From Gimesia benthica (lineage in GTDB: Bacteria; Planctomycetota; Planctomycetia; Planctomycetales; Planctomycetaceae), in assembly GCF_009720525.1 (NCBI RefSeq), contig NZ_CP043930.1:4372501-4436500 (forward strand): 64,000 nt of DNA. The letters run 5' to 3'. The notes below the pieces were generated by a model that was not told the DNA's origin, made no database searches, and saw nothing but the letters and a program-made list of their open reading frames with translations. How positions within the stretch are numbered: the first letter of the stretch is position 1; every line of letters begins with the position of its first letter. Positions 35,672 through 44,335 of this stretch are shown piece by piece. The translations under genes were made by a program, and so were the position numbers.

Positions 35672-36999
35672 GAGTGATGTTCCTCATCCGTCGAGATGTT
35701 GAGCCAGGACTGTCCGTTGCGGATGGCTGTATTGAAGATCTGCACTTCATCGAGCTCTGCAGCGATGGACTTTAACCGCTGCTGCCACTGCGGGTCGAGA
35801 TGACCGGCGCGGGAGATCAGTCGCTCAAGGGGGGCATCAAAGCGCGTGCGAAAGGATTCCACCTGTCGCAGATATGAATCGGTCAGTTCGGTGCCCGATT
35901 CCCGGTGCTGTTGAATGGGGGTGAATTCCAGCTTGAAAGTGTGTTCCAGTTGGGAAAGCTGTTGCTGTTTCAGTTCCTGCTGCAGTGCAGAAGTCAACTC
36001 CGCCTGTTGTGTGGCGTCTTCCAGTGCATCAAGCAGGGATCCACTGCCAGACAGTTTCCAGCAGACCATCCAGAGTCGTTCGTGCTTGCCTGGTTTCCGC
36101 GATAACAGTGCGGATTTCATCTGCTGTCGCAGTTGTGCTGTGGAAGTGTGTGGCTCCAGTTCCAGCTCAAGCGGGAGCCAGCGCACCGGGGCGACTTTGA
36201 TTCGTCTGAGTTCCAAAGGTGCCTCTGAATTGACGATGGCCAGCGTTACGCCATTCTTCTGGTATTCACCGAAGTTCAATCCCTGGGCCGTTCCCGGATG
36301 ATGGGCAACGCCGGGCTGCATTTCAAACGTATGGTGGCTCGTCCCTTTGGGGAGTGAAAGGTAATCCACGGCCACTTCGCTGCTGTCATCGTCGTTCTGG
36401 AAAGCATCCGGGACGGCCAGCGAGAATGAATCGAGTTCGAAGGTCGCTGATTCCTCAGCGGTAGTTGATGAAGCGGGAGTCATGCAGCCGATTGAAAGGG
36501 GACGCTGGTTGTGTTTGTTGAACAGTTGATTCCGCTGTTTCAGTTTCAGTGTCTGGTAGGTTTTCGCCGGTGCAGATCCGAAGAGCTGCAGAGTTGCCAC
36601 CGTTTCCGTTTCGCGGAGAATGTCGAACCGTTCGTGATCGCCGGGGGAGAAGAAGGTGACATTCTCGGGCCAGTGATATTGCAGGTCCCAGGCACTGAGC
36701 GGATCTGATTCACCGGGAATGACCAGTACTTGAATATTGTGCGCGGCCAGTTTCTGAAAGCCATCGATGAGTGCGATACGGGCACGGATACTGTGATCTG
36801 ATTCGACGAACGTATTTCCCGTCAGCAGCAGGAAGTCGACACTCTGGTCGAGGCAACACTGAACCAGATTGGCAAACGAGTGCAGTGTGCAGTCTTCGAG
36901 CAGATGCTGCGCTGCTTCCGAAATGGTAGCGACTCCCTGCGGCTGATGATCGAGGCGCAGGTTCGCAGCATGAATAAAGCGGGTTGGTACATATGACAT
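35668..36999 (-). CDS. SbcD/YhaO-like protein lacking the phosphoesterase active site
   Basis: 443 residues. The calcineurin-like phosphoesterase fold of SbcD/YhaO is recognisable in order, but every metal-ligand motif has changed. FIHAANLRLD (8-17) stands where FIHAADLHLD is expected. LLLTGNTFVES (57-67) replaces LxxxGDxxD. IPGESDP (94-100) replaces xxGNHD. DYLSLPKGTSHH (212-223) replaces DYxxLGHxH. The C-terminal HHPGTAQGLNFGE (233-245), a non-catalytic family hallmark, is kept. The remainder (250-443) is helical as in the SbcD capping domain. Likely a structural partner of the ATPase encoded by the next gene, with no nuclease activity. The start ATG 36999 has GGAG about 8 bp upstream. Confidence 0.82.
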   Translation of the reverse strand: MSYVPTRFIHAANLRLDHQPQGVATISEAAQHLLEDCTLHSFANLVQCCLDQSVDFLLLTGNTFVESDHSIRARIALIDGFQKLAAHNIQVLVIPGESDPLSAWDLQYHWPENVTFFSPGDHERFDILRETETVATLQLFGSAPAKTYQTLKLKQRNQLFNKHNQRPLSIGCMTPASSTTAEESATFELDSFSLAVPDAFQNDDDSSEVAVDYLSLPKGTSHHTFEMQPGVAHHPGTAQGLNFGEYQKNGVTLAIVNSEAPLELRRIKVAPVRWLPLELELEPHTSTAQLRQQMKSALLSRKPGKHERLWMVCWKLSGSGSLLDALEDATQQAELTSALQQELKQQQLSQLEHTFKLEFTPIQQHRESGTELTDSYLRQVESFRTRFDAPLERLISRAGHLDPQWQQRLKSIAAELDEVQIFNTAIRNGQSWLNISTDEEHHS

Positions 37000-37196
37000 G
37001 GCAGACTCCTTTCCGCCGCATAACCTGTCTGGCTCAAAAACTCCGTGGCCCGGATGATCGCCGTAGACAGGTCAGCATTCCAGAAATTAATTTCGGGCCG
37101 AAGTGTACTTCACTGTGCGGTTTAAGAAAAGTCGAGTCTGCAAAAATCCGTTGTGCAGATTGCCAGGATCACCAGGATGTTCAAAAAGCTATTGGC

Positions 37197-37616
37197 TCAG
37201 TTACCCAGCCAGAAAGGGACGTTGGGGTCCTGGTAGGTGTCGACCAGAGCATGTGAAACGGTCGTGACTAACTCCTGTCGCTTGACAGGTTTAGACAGCA
37301 CTTCGTAGGCATTCGCGGCACTGGCATCCTGACGCAATTCATCTGTCGCATCGGCGGTAATCAGAATGCAGGGGAGCAGGGCATTGATCTGTTTCAAAAT
37401 CCGGACGGCTTCCAGACCTGTCAGAATGTCCATATGCATGTCGAGCAGAACGATGTCGACGTGTGTCTGTTCCACGAGCTCAATCGCCTGTTCCCCCGAT
37501 TCCGCCTCAAACAGCTGGAAGTAAGGGGCCAATACCTCTCTGAGGACTTCACGGAAACCGGAGTCGTCATCAGCAATCAGTAATTGATAAGGAGTTTGCG
37601 ATCTGGCTTTGACCAT
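37197..37616 (-). CDS. Stand-alone response regulator receiver protein
   Basis: 139 residues from ATG 37616. The receiver fold is complete: acidic pocket ADDD (15-18), phosphoacceptor Asp59 in IVLLDMHMD, Thr/Ser switch in LITAD and conserved Lys109 in SKPVK. No output domain follows, so it acts as a single-domain (CheY/Spo0F-like) phosphorelay or protein-interaction regulator. No cognate histidine kinase is in the window. A GTG at 37628 would add four residues; the ATG is preferred. Confidence 0.92.
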   Translation of the reverse strand: MVKARSQTPYQLLIADDDSGFREVLREVLAPYFQLFEAESGEQAIELVEQTHVDIVLLDMHMDILTGLEAVRILKQINALLPCILITADATDELRQDASAANAYEVLSKPVKRQELVTTVSHALVDTYQDPNVPFWLGN

Positions 37617-37941
37617 AACACAGCTCACCGGAAAGACAGAGCCCCATTGTCAGGGGAGATTTATGCTAACCCTATCTCAAAATCGGGATGGGGCAAATAG
37701 TGATTCGACAGCAAAAACATAAGCAAATCAGATACCAATGTCGGTTGTATTCAGGCGTGTCTTGTTAAGTTCTTACAACAGAGGTGGTTATATGATTATT
37801 ACAATTTGGTGACTGCGTTTTCAACTGTTAATTTTCCGGGGCAAACACACTCAATCTCTGTCAAATAGGCAGAGATGCATAAAGAATGAGGCTCGCACAA
37901 CAGGTGATCTACGGCTGTTTTGGTTGCAGAATTGCCCCGGT
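37617..37941. other. Intergenic region, 325 bp
   Basis: Between two minus-strand genes. AT-rich stretches near 37700-37830 could hold the response-regulator promoter, but no confident -35/-10 pair was found. No gene seen. Confidence 0.4.
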
Positions 37942-39063
37942 TCACTGGTGTGAGACGAGTGCAGACTCAGATTTCACACTAGGATCAGCAGCGTCAGAGG
38001 CAGCTTTCTCTTGCGTCTCGACCATCCGTGAGAAGAACTCAACGAGCCGTTGATCGTAAAGTTCTTGTTGAGCGAAGCGGCCGGCATTGTGCACCGCACC
38101 CGGGAGTGAGCACAACGAGGTCTCAGAGTGATGAATGCGGTCGATGATCTGATCTGACATGCAAGGCACGACACTCTGATCTTTCTCGCCGACGAAGAAC
38201 AGCAGTTTTCTGTTTTCCAGGTTGCGGAGCAGGGGCTTGAGATTTACGAAGCGACACCCCTGACGCCGTTGAGTGAACCAGACCATAATGCGAAATGCCC
38301 GGGTCACCTCCCACGTTGGAACCAGCTGAATGAACAGGCGTGGCAGAAAACGTTCGCCCCAGCGAATCGCATGATCGAGGAACAGGGATTCGTTGATAAA
38401 CGCGCCTTCGCAGGCGATGTACTGGATTTCGGGTTTTCTGGTCGCAACTGAGAGGGCTGCTGCTGCGCCGCGACACATCCCCACCAAGCCGAGAGGAAGC
38501 TCTTTCAGTGCCGAATGCTGGCGGAGATATCTGATGGCTGCGCGGGTGTCGTTGAGTTCGTGTTCCGACAGCCAATGCACTGATTTGTAATTCGGGTCCT
38601 GGTCGCTTTTGCCATGATTGCGAAAGTCAAACGTAAACACGGCGAAACCAGCATCCAGTAAGCCGCGACACTGGTAAAGTCCGATCTGTCCCGACAGTCG
38701 AAATGGGTGGCAGAACAGAATGACTCCCCGCGGTGGGGATTGCGCCGGAAGTGCCAGCAGACCTCGCAGTGTCAGTCCGTCAACGGAAGGAAAGGAGACT
38801 GACTCAATATGAATCCCGGATTCTTTGTCAGGCAGAGTATTGAGCGTTCCAGCCAGCTGAAAACGATCTGGCAGGGGCGCATAGAGAACGGGGTAAGCAG
38901 CCCGGATGATACAATATTGGATGATTAACTCGATGCCGATCAGTATCAGCAGGCACCAGAACAACCAATTCACTACCGTCTCCCTGGAAGCGAAGTCGCT
39001 GCCTAATCCTGCAGCAGCGACGATGATCATACGTTGTTGAAATCTTGATGACGCACCGCCCAC
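37942..39063 (-). CDS. Membrane-anchored alpha/beta hydrolase with Cys nucleophile
   Basis: 373 residues. A membrane segment (about 32-50, NWLFWCLLILIGIELIIQY) precedes an alpha/beta-hydrolase domain with strand ILFCHPFRLSG (oxyanion region), DFRNHGKSD, the nucleophile elbow GMCRGA with Cys197 in place of Ser, Asp295 (VGEKDQSV) and His325 (GAVHNAG). A Cys-Asp-His triad is known in dienelactone hydrolases. Substrate unknown. The GTG start at 39063 has AAAGAGAG just upstream; the ATG at 39030 has no clear site, so GTG was kept although the first 25 residues are uncertain. Confidence 0.8.
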   Translation of the reverse strand: MGGASSRFQQRMIIVAAAGLGSDFASRETVVNWLFWCLLILIGIELIIQYCIIRAAYPVLYAPLPDRFQLAGTLNTLPDKESGIHIESVSFPSVDGLTLRGLLALPAQSPPRGVILFCHPFRLSGQIGLYQCRGLLDAGFAVFTFDFRNHGKSDQDPNYKSVHWLSEHELNDTRAAIRYLRQHSALKELPLGLVGMCRGAAAALSVATRKPEIQYIACEGAFINESLFLDHAIRWGERFLPRLFIQLVPTWEVTRAFRIMVWFTQRRQGCRFVNLKPLLRNLENRKLLFFVGEKDQSVVPCMSDQIIDRIHHSETSLCSLPGAVHNAGRFAQQELYDQRLVEFFSRMVETQEKAASDAADPSVKSESALVSHQ

Positions 39064-39186
39064 AGATCTCTCTTTGAGGGAGATCCTGGGGCTGCTTACA
39101 GTGTAATCAGTTTTTGTCTGAGCGTCTCTGTCAATCTGGACGGTTTACGGGATATTGTGAAATAACCCGTACAGATCAGCAGCGGT

Positions 39187-40470
39187 CTAGCCATTGAATT
39201 CAGAGAAGATCAGAGAGATGTTCTGACCACCGAATCCAAAGCTGTTGGAGAGTGCTGATGTGACGTTCTGCTGGCGGGCTTCGTTGGGAATGTAATCCAG
39301 GTCGCAATCCGGATCAGGGGTTTCGTAGTTGATCGTGGGAGGCACGACGTTGTCACGAATTGCCATCAGGCAGGTGATCGCTTCCACGCTGCCTGCTGCG
39401 GCGATCAGGTGGCCCATCATGCTCTTAATGCTGGAAACGGGTACCTTGTAAGCGGTGTCGCCCAGGGCGCCTTTGATAGCCCGGGTCTCCACTTTATCGT
39501 TGACCGCAGTACTTGTTCCGTGCGCGTTGATGTAATGAATGTCTTCGGGATTGAGCTGGGCGTGGCTCATTGCCATTTTGATACATTTGATCGCCCCGCG
39601 ACCTTCAGGATGAATGTCGGTCACGCGGTAAGCATCGGCACTGGAACCATAGCCAACCAGTTCGCCATAAATCTTGGCGCCCCGTTTCTGGGCCCGTTCG
39701 AGGTCTTCCAGAATCATCATACCGGCACCTTCGCCTAACACGAAACCATCTCGGTTGCGGTCGAAGGGACGCGATGCCTTGGCCGGATCTTCATTGTGTG
39801 TTGAAAGGGCCGTCAACAGACTGAAGCCGGTGACGCCGAAGGGGTGAATCATGCTGTGGGCGCCACCCGAAAGCATGATATCGACATCGCCACGACGGAT
39901 CAGTTCCGAGGCTTCGCCAATCGCCTGGCTGGAAGCGGCACACGCGGTCAGACAGTTGAGGTTAGGACCCTGAGCGTTGAACAGGCTCGCCAGGTGACCG
40001 GCGGGCATGTTGGGTTCCTGTTCCAGTTCGAACAGCGGATTCAGCTGTTCCAGACCGGCTTTGGTGAATTTTTCCAGGTCGACGTGTCCGTCATTCTGGG
40101 CCTGGGCGATCAGTTTCATGAACTGGTAAAAGTCCTGCTGACCTTCGCCGGCACCGAGGTACACACCGAAAATAGAGGGGTCGAAGTCTTCGTCGAGAAT
40201 GCCCGAATCTTTCACGGCCTGGGTGGCTGCGCCGATGGCGTAGCGGATGTTGCGTCCAGAATATTCAAAGCGGTCGAGGTTATCGACATAATCTTCGAGG
40301 TGGAAGTCGTGGACTTCGGCTGCGAAGCGGGTGGGAAAATTGGAAGCGTCAAAGTGAGTGATGTTGGAGATTCCGCACTTGGACTCCTGGAGTGCTTTCC
40401 AGGTATCTTCCACGGTTTTCCCTAAAGGAGTGATGGCCCCAATACCTGTGATCACAACGCGGCGGTTCAT
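39187..40470 (-). CDS. Beta-ketoacyl-ACP synthase II (FabF-like)
   Basis: 427 residues from ATG 40470; the longer frame adds 15 residues without support. The N-terminus is the usual RRVVITGIGAITPLGK. The catalytic Cys lies in LTACAASSQAIGEA, and the His pair in NAHGTSTAVND and MMGHLIAAAGSVE. It elongates acyl-ACP by decarboxylative condensation with malonyl-ACP. It is the last gene of the five-gene cassette 43174-39187. There is no fabD, fabH or fabI in the window, so it is either a dedicated extra synthase or the remaining genes lie elsewhere. Confidence 0.93.
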   Translation of the reverse strand: MNRRVVITGIGAITPLGKTVEDTWKALQESKCGISNITHFDASNFPTRFAAEVHDFHLEDYVDNLDRFEYSGRNIRYAIGAATQAVKDSGILDEDFDPSIFGVYLGAGEGQQDFYQFMKLIAQAQNDGHVDLEKFTKAGLEQLNPLFELEQEPNMPAGHLASLFNAQGPNLNCLTACAASSQAIGEASELIRRGDVDIMLSGGAHSMIHPFGVTGFSLLTALSTHNEDPAKASRPFDRNRDGFVLGEGAGMMILEDLERAQKRGAKIYGELVGYGSSADAYRVTDIHPEGRGAIKCIKMAMSHAQLNPEDIHYINAHGTSTAVNDKVETRAIKGALGDTAYKVPVSSIKSMMGHLIAAAGSVEAITCLMAIRDNVVPPTINYETPDPDCDLDYIPNEARQQNVTSALSNSFGFGGQNISLIFSEFNG

Positions 40471-40645
40471 AGCTTTGAATTCTTGTTTTAAATTGAAATT
40501 GGTAACAGCAGGCAAATCAGAGTGTTGTTTGACCCAGCGAGTATGATTTGCAGCCCGTAATTAGTTTGATGCTTCGATCAATGAATTATTATTGTAGCCC
40601 ATTTGGAATCAAGGCTTCCATACCAAGGTTTCAAAAATAGCCGCA

Positions 40646-41134
40646 CTAAGCCTGTTCTTCACCTGTTCCAGCCTGACCCACGTCCAGAATTCCCAGCAGA
40701 TTCATGGAAAAGACGAAGTTTTTCTGGTCGATCTTGCCAAATTCGGAATCACTTTGATCGAGGTGAACAAAGATGATGCTGCCTTCGGCAACCAGACGGT
40801 CTCCCACCATGGCGGTCACATCGACGGCGCCCCCTTCCTCACCAGCATTGGTGATTTTGGCGGTATAGATGAGCTGATCACCCGGGCAGGCCCAGCTGTG
40901 GAACGTCATCTGGGGCACTTTGGCCAGAATCACGATGTGTTCGAAATCATTGATCTCGCCCAGCAGAATTCCCCCCGTCTGGGCCATGCCTTCGATCATC
41001 AGGGATCCGGGCATCACCGGAAAACCGGGGAAGTGGTCGTGCAGATGCTCCTCGGCCAGCGTCACGTTTTTGACACTCTTGGCGTAAGAGCCGCTCTCGA
41101 ATTCAATAAAGCGGTCAATCCAGAACCAGCGCAT
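40646..41134 (-). CDS. 3-hydroxyacyl-ACP dehydratase (FabZ/FabA-like), second copy
   Basis: 162 residues. The hotdog dehydratase motif HDHFPGFPVMPGSLMIEGMA near residues 32-51 carries the catalytic His and Glu. It is followed by QTGGILLGEI and the dimer-interface strand VPQMTFHSWACPGD. The C-terminal 30 residues are an acidic, family-specific tail (ILDVGQAGTGEEQA). It lies between the ACP gene and fabF in the cassette. Having two dehydratases of the same kind in one operon suggests they act at different chain lengths or form a heterodimer. Confidence 0.9.
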   Translation of the reverse strand: MRWFWIDRFIEFESGSYAKSVKNVTLAEEHLHDHFPGFPVMPGSLMIEGMAQTGGILLGEINDFEHIVILAKVPQMTFHSWACPGDQLIYTAKITNAGEEGGAVDVTAMVGDRLVAEGSIIFVHLDQSDSEFGKIDQKNFVFSMNLLGILDVGQAGTGEEQA

Positions 41135-41278
41135 TTCAGCGAACCTTATTGCAGGTGACTTAAAGCTAAAGCAGACCGAACAGCTCTGAATGCGATTCGA
41201 TCAGACGAAGCGGCACAGCCCACCCGGAGTGAGCTGTGCTGCATTCGACAGTTTTTCTAAATCAGAGATAACTCTGGC

Positions 41279-41665
41279 TTACTTTAGACGGGCATCCAGG
41301 AAGTTAACCAGCATCTCGACGGTGAACAGGTCCTGCATCTTTTCGACTTTGGGATCGTCGGCAAAAGAATCGATGTCTGCGTGTGGCATCTTTTCACGCA
41401 GTTCTGCAATCCCTGCTTCGGTGAATTCGCCATCTTTCACGAAACCGGAATCGGAAGAAGCGATGTTTTCCGGGAAGAGTTCCCCACGGGGAATCTTGAT
41501 GTCGAATGCTTTTTCCAGACGGAACGCGATGTCCAGAAAGTCAATTGATTCTGCACCGAGGTCTCCCATCAGGGTCGCTTCGGGCACTACTTCGTCGTCA
41601 TCCAGTCCGAGGGCATCCACGAGGGTTTCACGAACGGAATCGAAGATTTCATCTCTAGTTGGCAT
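41279..41665 (-). CDS. Acyl carrier protein with a long C-terminal extension
   Basis: 128 residues, against about 78 for a normal AcpP. The phosphopantetheine Ser lies in LGAESIDFLDIAF, in a standard ACP four-helix pattern at residues 5-85. A further 40 residues follow (ELREKMPHADIDSFADDP, then EKMQDLFTVEMLVNFLDARL), helical and acidic. It carries growing acyl chains for the adjacent dehydratases, reductase and ketosynthase. The unusual length suggests a pathway-specific ACP. Confidence 0.92.
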   Translation of the reverse strand: MPTRDEIFDSVRETLVDALGLDDDEVVPEATLMGDLGAESIDFLDIAFRLEKAFDIKIPRGELFPENIASSDSGFVKDGEFTEAGIAELREKMPHADIDSFADDPKVEKMQDLFTVEMLVNFLDARLK

Positions 41666-41857
41666 CTAAATACTCCTTGATTTCGACCCGCAGGTCGATT
41701 ATTCCCGCCGACCCAGCCTGTGTAAAACTATTCGGCGAGAGGAATAGTTTTGACAATTTCCGTGTCGACGATCGGAATTGACCCAATTCCAGAATGGTCG
41801 ACAAAACAAAATATCTCGATTCGTCACAGCCACGAGCTGCTTCGAATTTTACGCTTA

Positions 41858-42610
41858 TTAAATTCCACCCAGAGTCAGACCACCGTCTACGGCCATAGTC
41901 TGACCGGTGACGTAGGATGAGTCTTCACTGGCAAAGAACAGCACTGCATTGGCGATGTCTTCGGGAAGACCCAGACGGCGGGCGGGAATGTGTTTCTTAA
42001 TCTGATCGCCGGCGGCATTACGCACGTCAACGGTCATGTCTGTTTCAATAAAACCGGGAGCGACCGCATTAACGGTGATACCCCGCTTGGCAACTTCGGT
42101 GGCCAGGCAGCGGGTGAATCCGATGATCCCCCCTTTACTGGCAGCATAGTTGGACTGTCCTGCGTTACCGAAGTGAGCAGCGACGCTGGACATGTTGATG
42201 ATGCGTCCATAACGTTTTGACATCATCGGTCGTGTCACTGCCTGGGAGAAGTTGTAGACACTGGTCAGGTTGGTGTCGATGACAGCCTGCCAGTCTTCAG
42301 CAGACATGGTGGCCAGCAGACCATCGCGGATAATACCGGCGTTGTTGACCAGGATGTCAATCTTTTCCCATTTTTCGATGACCTGTTCCACAACGGCATC
42401 GGTCTCGGTTTTGTTGGCGACGTCAGCCTGAATCGCGAAGGCTTCGCAGTTTTCGTCAGCCAGTTCTTTGACGATCTGCTCTGCAGCTTCTGCACTGGAA
42501 CGGTACACAAAGGCAACTTTAGCCCCTTCCCGGGCCAGGGCCTGCACGACGGCTTTTCCAATACCGCGGCTGCCGCCGGTTACCAACGCTACTCTTCCTT
42601 CCAGTTTCAT
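41858..42610 (-). CDS. 3-oxoacyl-ACP reductase FabG-like SDR
   Basis: 250 residues. Nucleotide motif VTGGSRGIGKAV, NNAGIIRDGLL and the catalytic YAASKGGIIGF fit a FabG; the end is VTGQTMAVDGGL. It reduces 3-oxoacyl-ACP with NADPH in the same cassette. It is 75 bp downstream of the first dehydratase gene and 192 bp upstream of the ACP gene. Confidence 0.94.
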   Translation of the reverse strand: MKLEGRVALVTGGSRGIGKAVVQALAREGAKVAFVYRSSAEAAEQIVKELADENCEAFAIQADVANKTETDAVVEQVIEKWEKIDILVNNAGIIRDGLLATMSAEDWQAVIDTNLTSVYNFSQAVTRPMMSKRYGRIINMSSVAAHFGNAGQSNYAASKGGIIGFTRCLATEVAKRGITVNAVAPGFIETDMTVDVRNAAGDQIKKHIPARRLGLPEDIANAVLFFASEDSSYVTGQTMAVDGGLTLGGI

Positions 42611-42685
42611 TCCTCAATCCAATCTAAATAGTTAACAAGATTTGTTAGTGCTTTGACAGAAGTCGTATTCCGGATCGCTCTGATT

Positions 42686-43174
42686 TCAGGGGGTAACCTG
42701 TTTAGCCGGATTCCAAAGCTGGGCAAATTGAGTCTTCAGATCCTTGATCCGGTCTGCATCCTTGTCGGCCATCGACGGGTTCTTATCAGCCAGATTAAAC
42801 TGCTCCAGAACGATTCGTCCGCTGACAGCCGCTTCCCCTTCGACTTCGCTCGAAGCTTTCAGTGTGCAGAGGTTGTCCTCCCACTTCTGAATGCTGAGCG
42901 AAACCCGCAGCTGTTTGCCGGGGGTGACGAAACTGTTGAAGCGAATGGCCTTGGTCTGTTTCAACAGGACAGTGCTGTATTGAAAGTCATTGGTATATCG
43001 CATCAGCCAGGCACCCGCCTGCACGATGGATTCGACCATGAGTACGCCCGGCATGACAGCGAAGCCGGGAAAGTGGTCCTGCAAATACTCTTCGGCGAGA
43101 GAAAGGTTTTTGACAGCCGTGATCGACTTGCCTTTCTCGAGTTCTTTAATTTGATCGACGAGCGAAAATCGCAT
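42686..43174 (-). CDS. 3-hydroxyacyl-ACP dehydratase (FabZ/FabA-like), first copy
   Basis: 162 residues, the first gene of the cassette. The motif DHFPGFAVMPGVLMVES carries the catalytic His and Glu, followed by IVQAGAWLMRY and the C-terminal hotdog strands LRVSLSIQKWEDNLCTLKAS. It differs from the second copy at many positions, so it is not a recent duplicate. Like the second copy it has a charged C-terminal tail (DADRIKDLKTQFAQLW). Confidence 0.9.
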   Translation of the reverse strand: MRFSLVDQIKELEKGKSITAVKNLSLAEEYLQDHFPGFAVMPGVLMVESIVQAGAWLMRYTNDFQYSTVLLKQTKAIRFNSFVTPGKQLRVSLSIQKWEDNLCTLKASSEVEGEAAVSGRIVLEQFNLADKNPSMADKDADRIKDLKTQFAQLWNPAKQVTP

Positions 43175-43721
43175 GTCTGTATTATCTCGCTACCTGTCAG
43201 GGAAAGGTGTTCTCGGTGTAACCGGAGAGCAGAGGCGTTACTGAGATCTTCAGGGCACTCATCCTGCGGTCATGATCAATCGGATTGAAATATAGAATCC
43301 CCTATCGATGATCCGTCCGAAAAACTTCATTCGTTTCTTCAGAGTCATTGGAAACGTGGCAGTATAATTGCCCGATACTGGTTTCTCAAGCTTGTTGCTC
43401 ACCAGACAAACCCGAAATCCCCTGAAAATTCAACGTTTCGATAAATATGGCCGTAAGTGTAAAGCAAGTAACAGGATACGTGGAATGATCCAGGTTCGAG
43501 AGTCTTATCTGGCCAGGTAGCAACCTATTTATAATGAATCTCGATGTAGTGTGGGAGCATATTGTCTGGCAGGCAGGAGTCAATAGGAGGTGAATGATTG
43601 TCGATTGAACTTTGACGTGACCCATTTTGTGACCTAGGTTTAGAGAGAGTCAGGTTCTGTGTGCGAACATCCGGACCTGTTAAAAAGAACAGACCTTTCA
43701 TCCTGTAACGGGTTTACACTA
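43175..43721. other. Divergent intergenic region, 547 bp
   Basis: Between the fatty-acid cassette (minus) and the PilZ gene (plus); promoters for both must be here. I see no tRNA, no clear terminator and no supported reading frame, apart from a possible GTG start for the PilZ gene at 43659 preceded by AGAGAGAG. Confidence 0.45.
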
Positions 43722-44333
43722 ATGGGTATTGTCACAGAGAGTCAGCCGGACGTTAATTTGAGAAAACAGGCGATTGAGGAGATTTTACCGCCGGGAATCT
43801 CTCGAAAAAGTGAACCTGTTTCTTTTCGCAATTGCAGAAGCGCTGCTGGGTTGACGACTCGGGTGGCCACCACTTCGACAGGTCGAACCTGGGGAAGTCT
43901 GCTGCAGAAACTGGAGCAGAAGCAATCTCCCGCCGTTCCCAAGCCGGAGCGTTTCGAACAATCGCAGGGGCACGCCGGTGAACGTCGTGCCTTTCCCCGG
44001 CATTCAAGTGATGCCATCATTCTGGCCTTCAATCAGGATGAAGCAGGGCTGACTGCTACAGGGGAAGCAACTGGTAAAAAAGGCTATGCGATTAATGTCA
44101 GTCGCAACGGGATTTCCTTTGCTGCCCGATCTGAATTTCAGCCGCGGGAACAACTCCAGTTGCGCGTCGAAGAAACACAACTGAATTTTACATTGAATGT
44201 CTCTGCAGAGGTCTTACGGTGTGAATCGTTGGACAGCGAATTCCATCGCGTCGACTGCAAGCTGGTGACCCCGTTAACCGATCAGCAGATCCAACTGCTC
44301 AAAGAGCACGTTCCCTCCTGTTTTGCAGGCTGA
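43722..44333 (+). CDS. PilZ-domain protein with disordered N-terminal region
   Basis: 203 residues from ATG 43722 (a GTG at 43659 with a purine-rich site upstream would add 21). Residues 1-90 are low-complexity and probably disordered. The PilZ domain starts at ERRAFPRHSS, giving the RxxxR arm, and has NVSRNGISFAA, matching the (D/N)xSxxG motif; both c-di-GMP contacts are present. It is likely a c-di-GMP effector. Nothing adjacent makes or degrades c-di-GMP. It converges on the SDR gene with 2 bp between stops. Confidence 0.82.
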   Translation: MGIVTESQPDVNLRKQAIEEILPPGISRKSEPVSFRNCRSAAGLTTRVATTSTGRTWGSLLQKLEQKQSPAVPKPERFEQSQGHAGERRAFPRHSSDAIILAFNQDEAGLTATGEATGKKGYAINVSRNGISFAARSEFQPREQLQLRVEETQLNFTLNVSAEVLRCESLDSEFHRVDCKLVTPLTDQQIQLLKEHVPSCFAG

Positions 44334-44335
44334 AA

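Noticed and set aside
39187..43174. Ladderane or aryl-polyene gene cluster
   Set aside because: Needed companions (desaturases/radical SAM enzymes for ladderanes, AMP ligase and acyltransferases for aryl polyenes) are not visible; only general FAS-type functions are supported.
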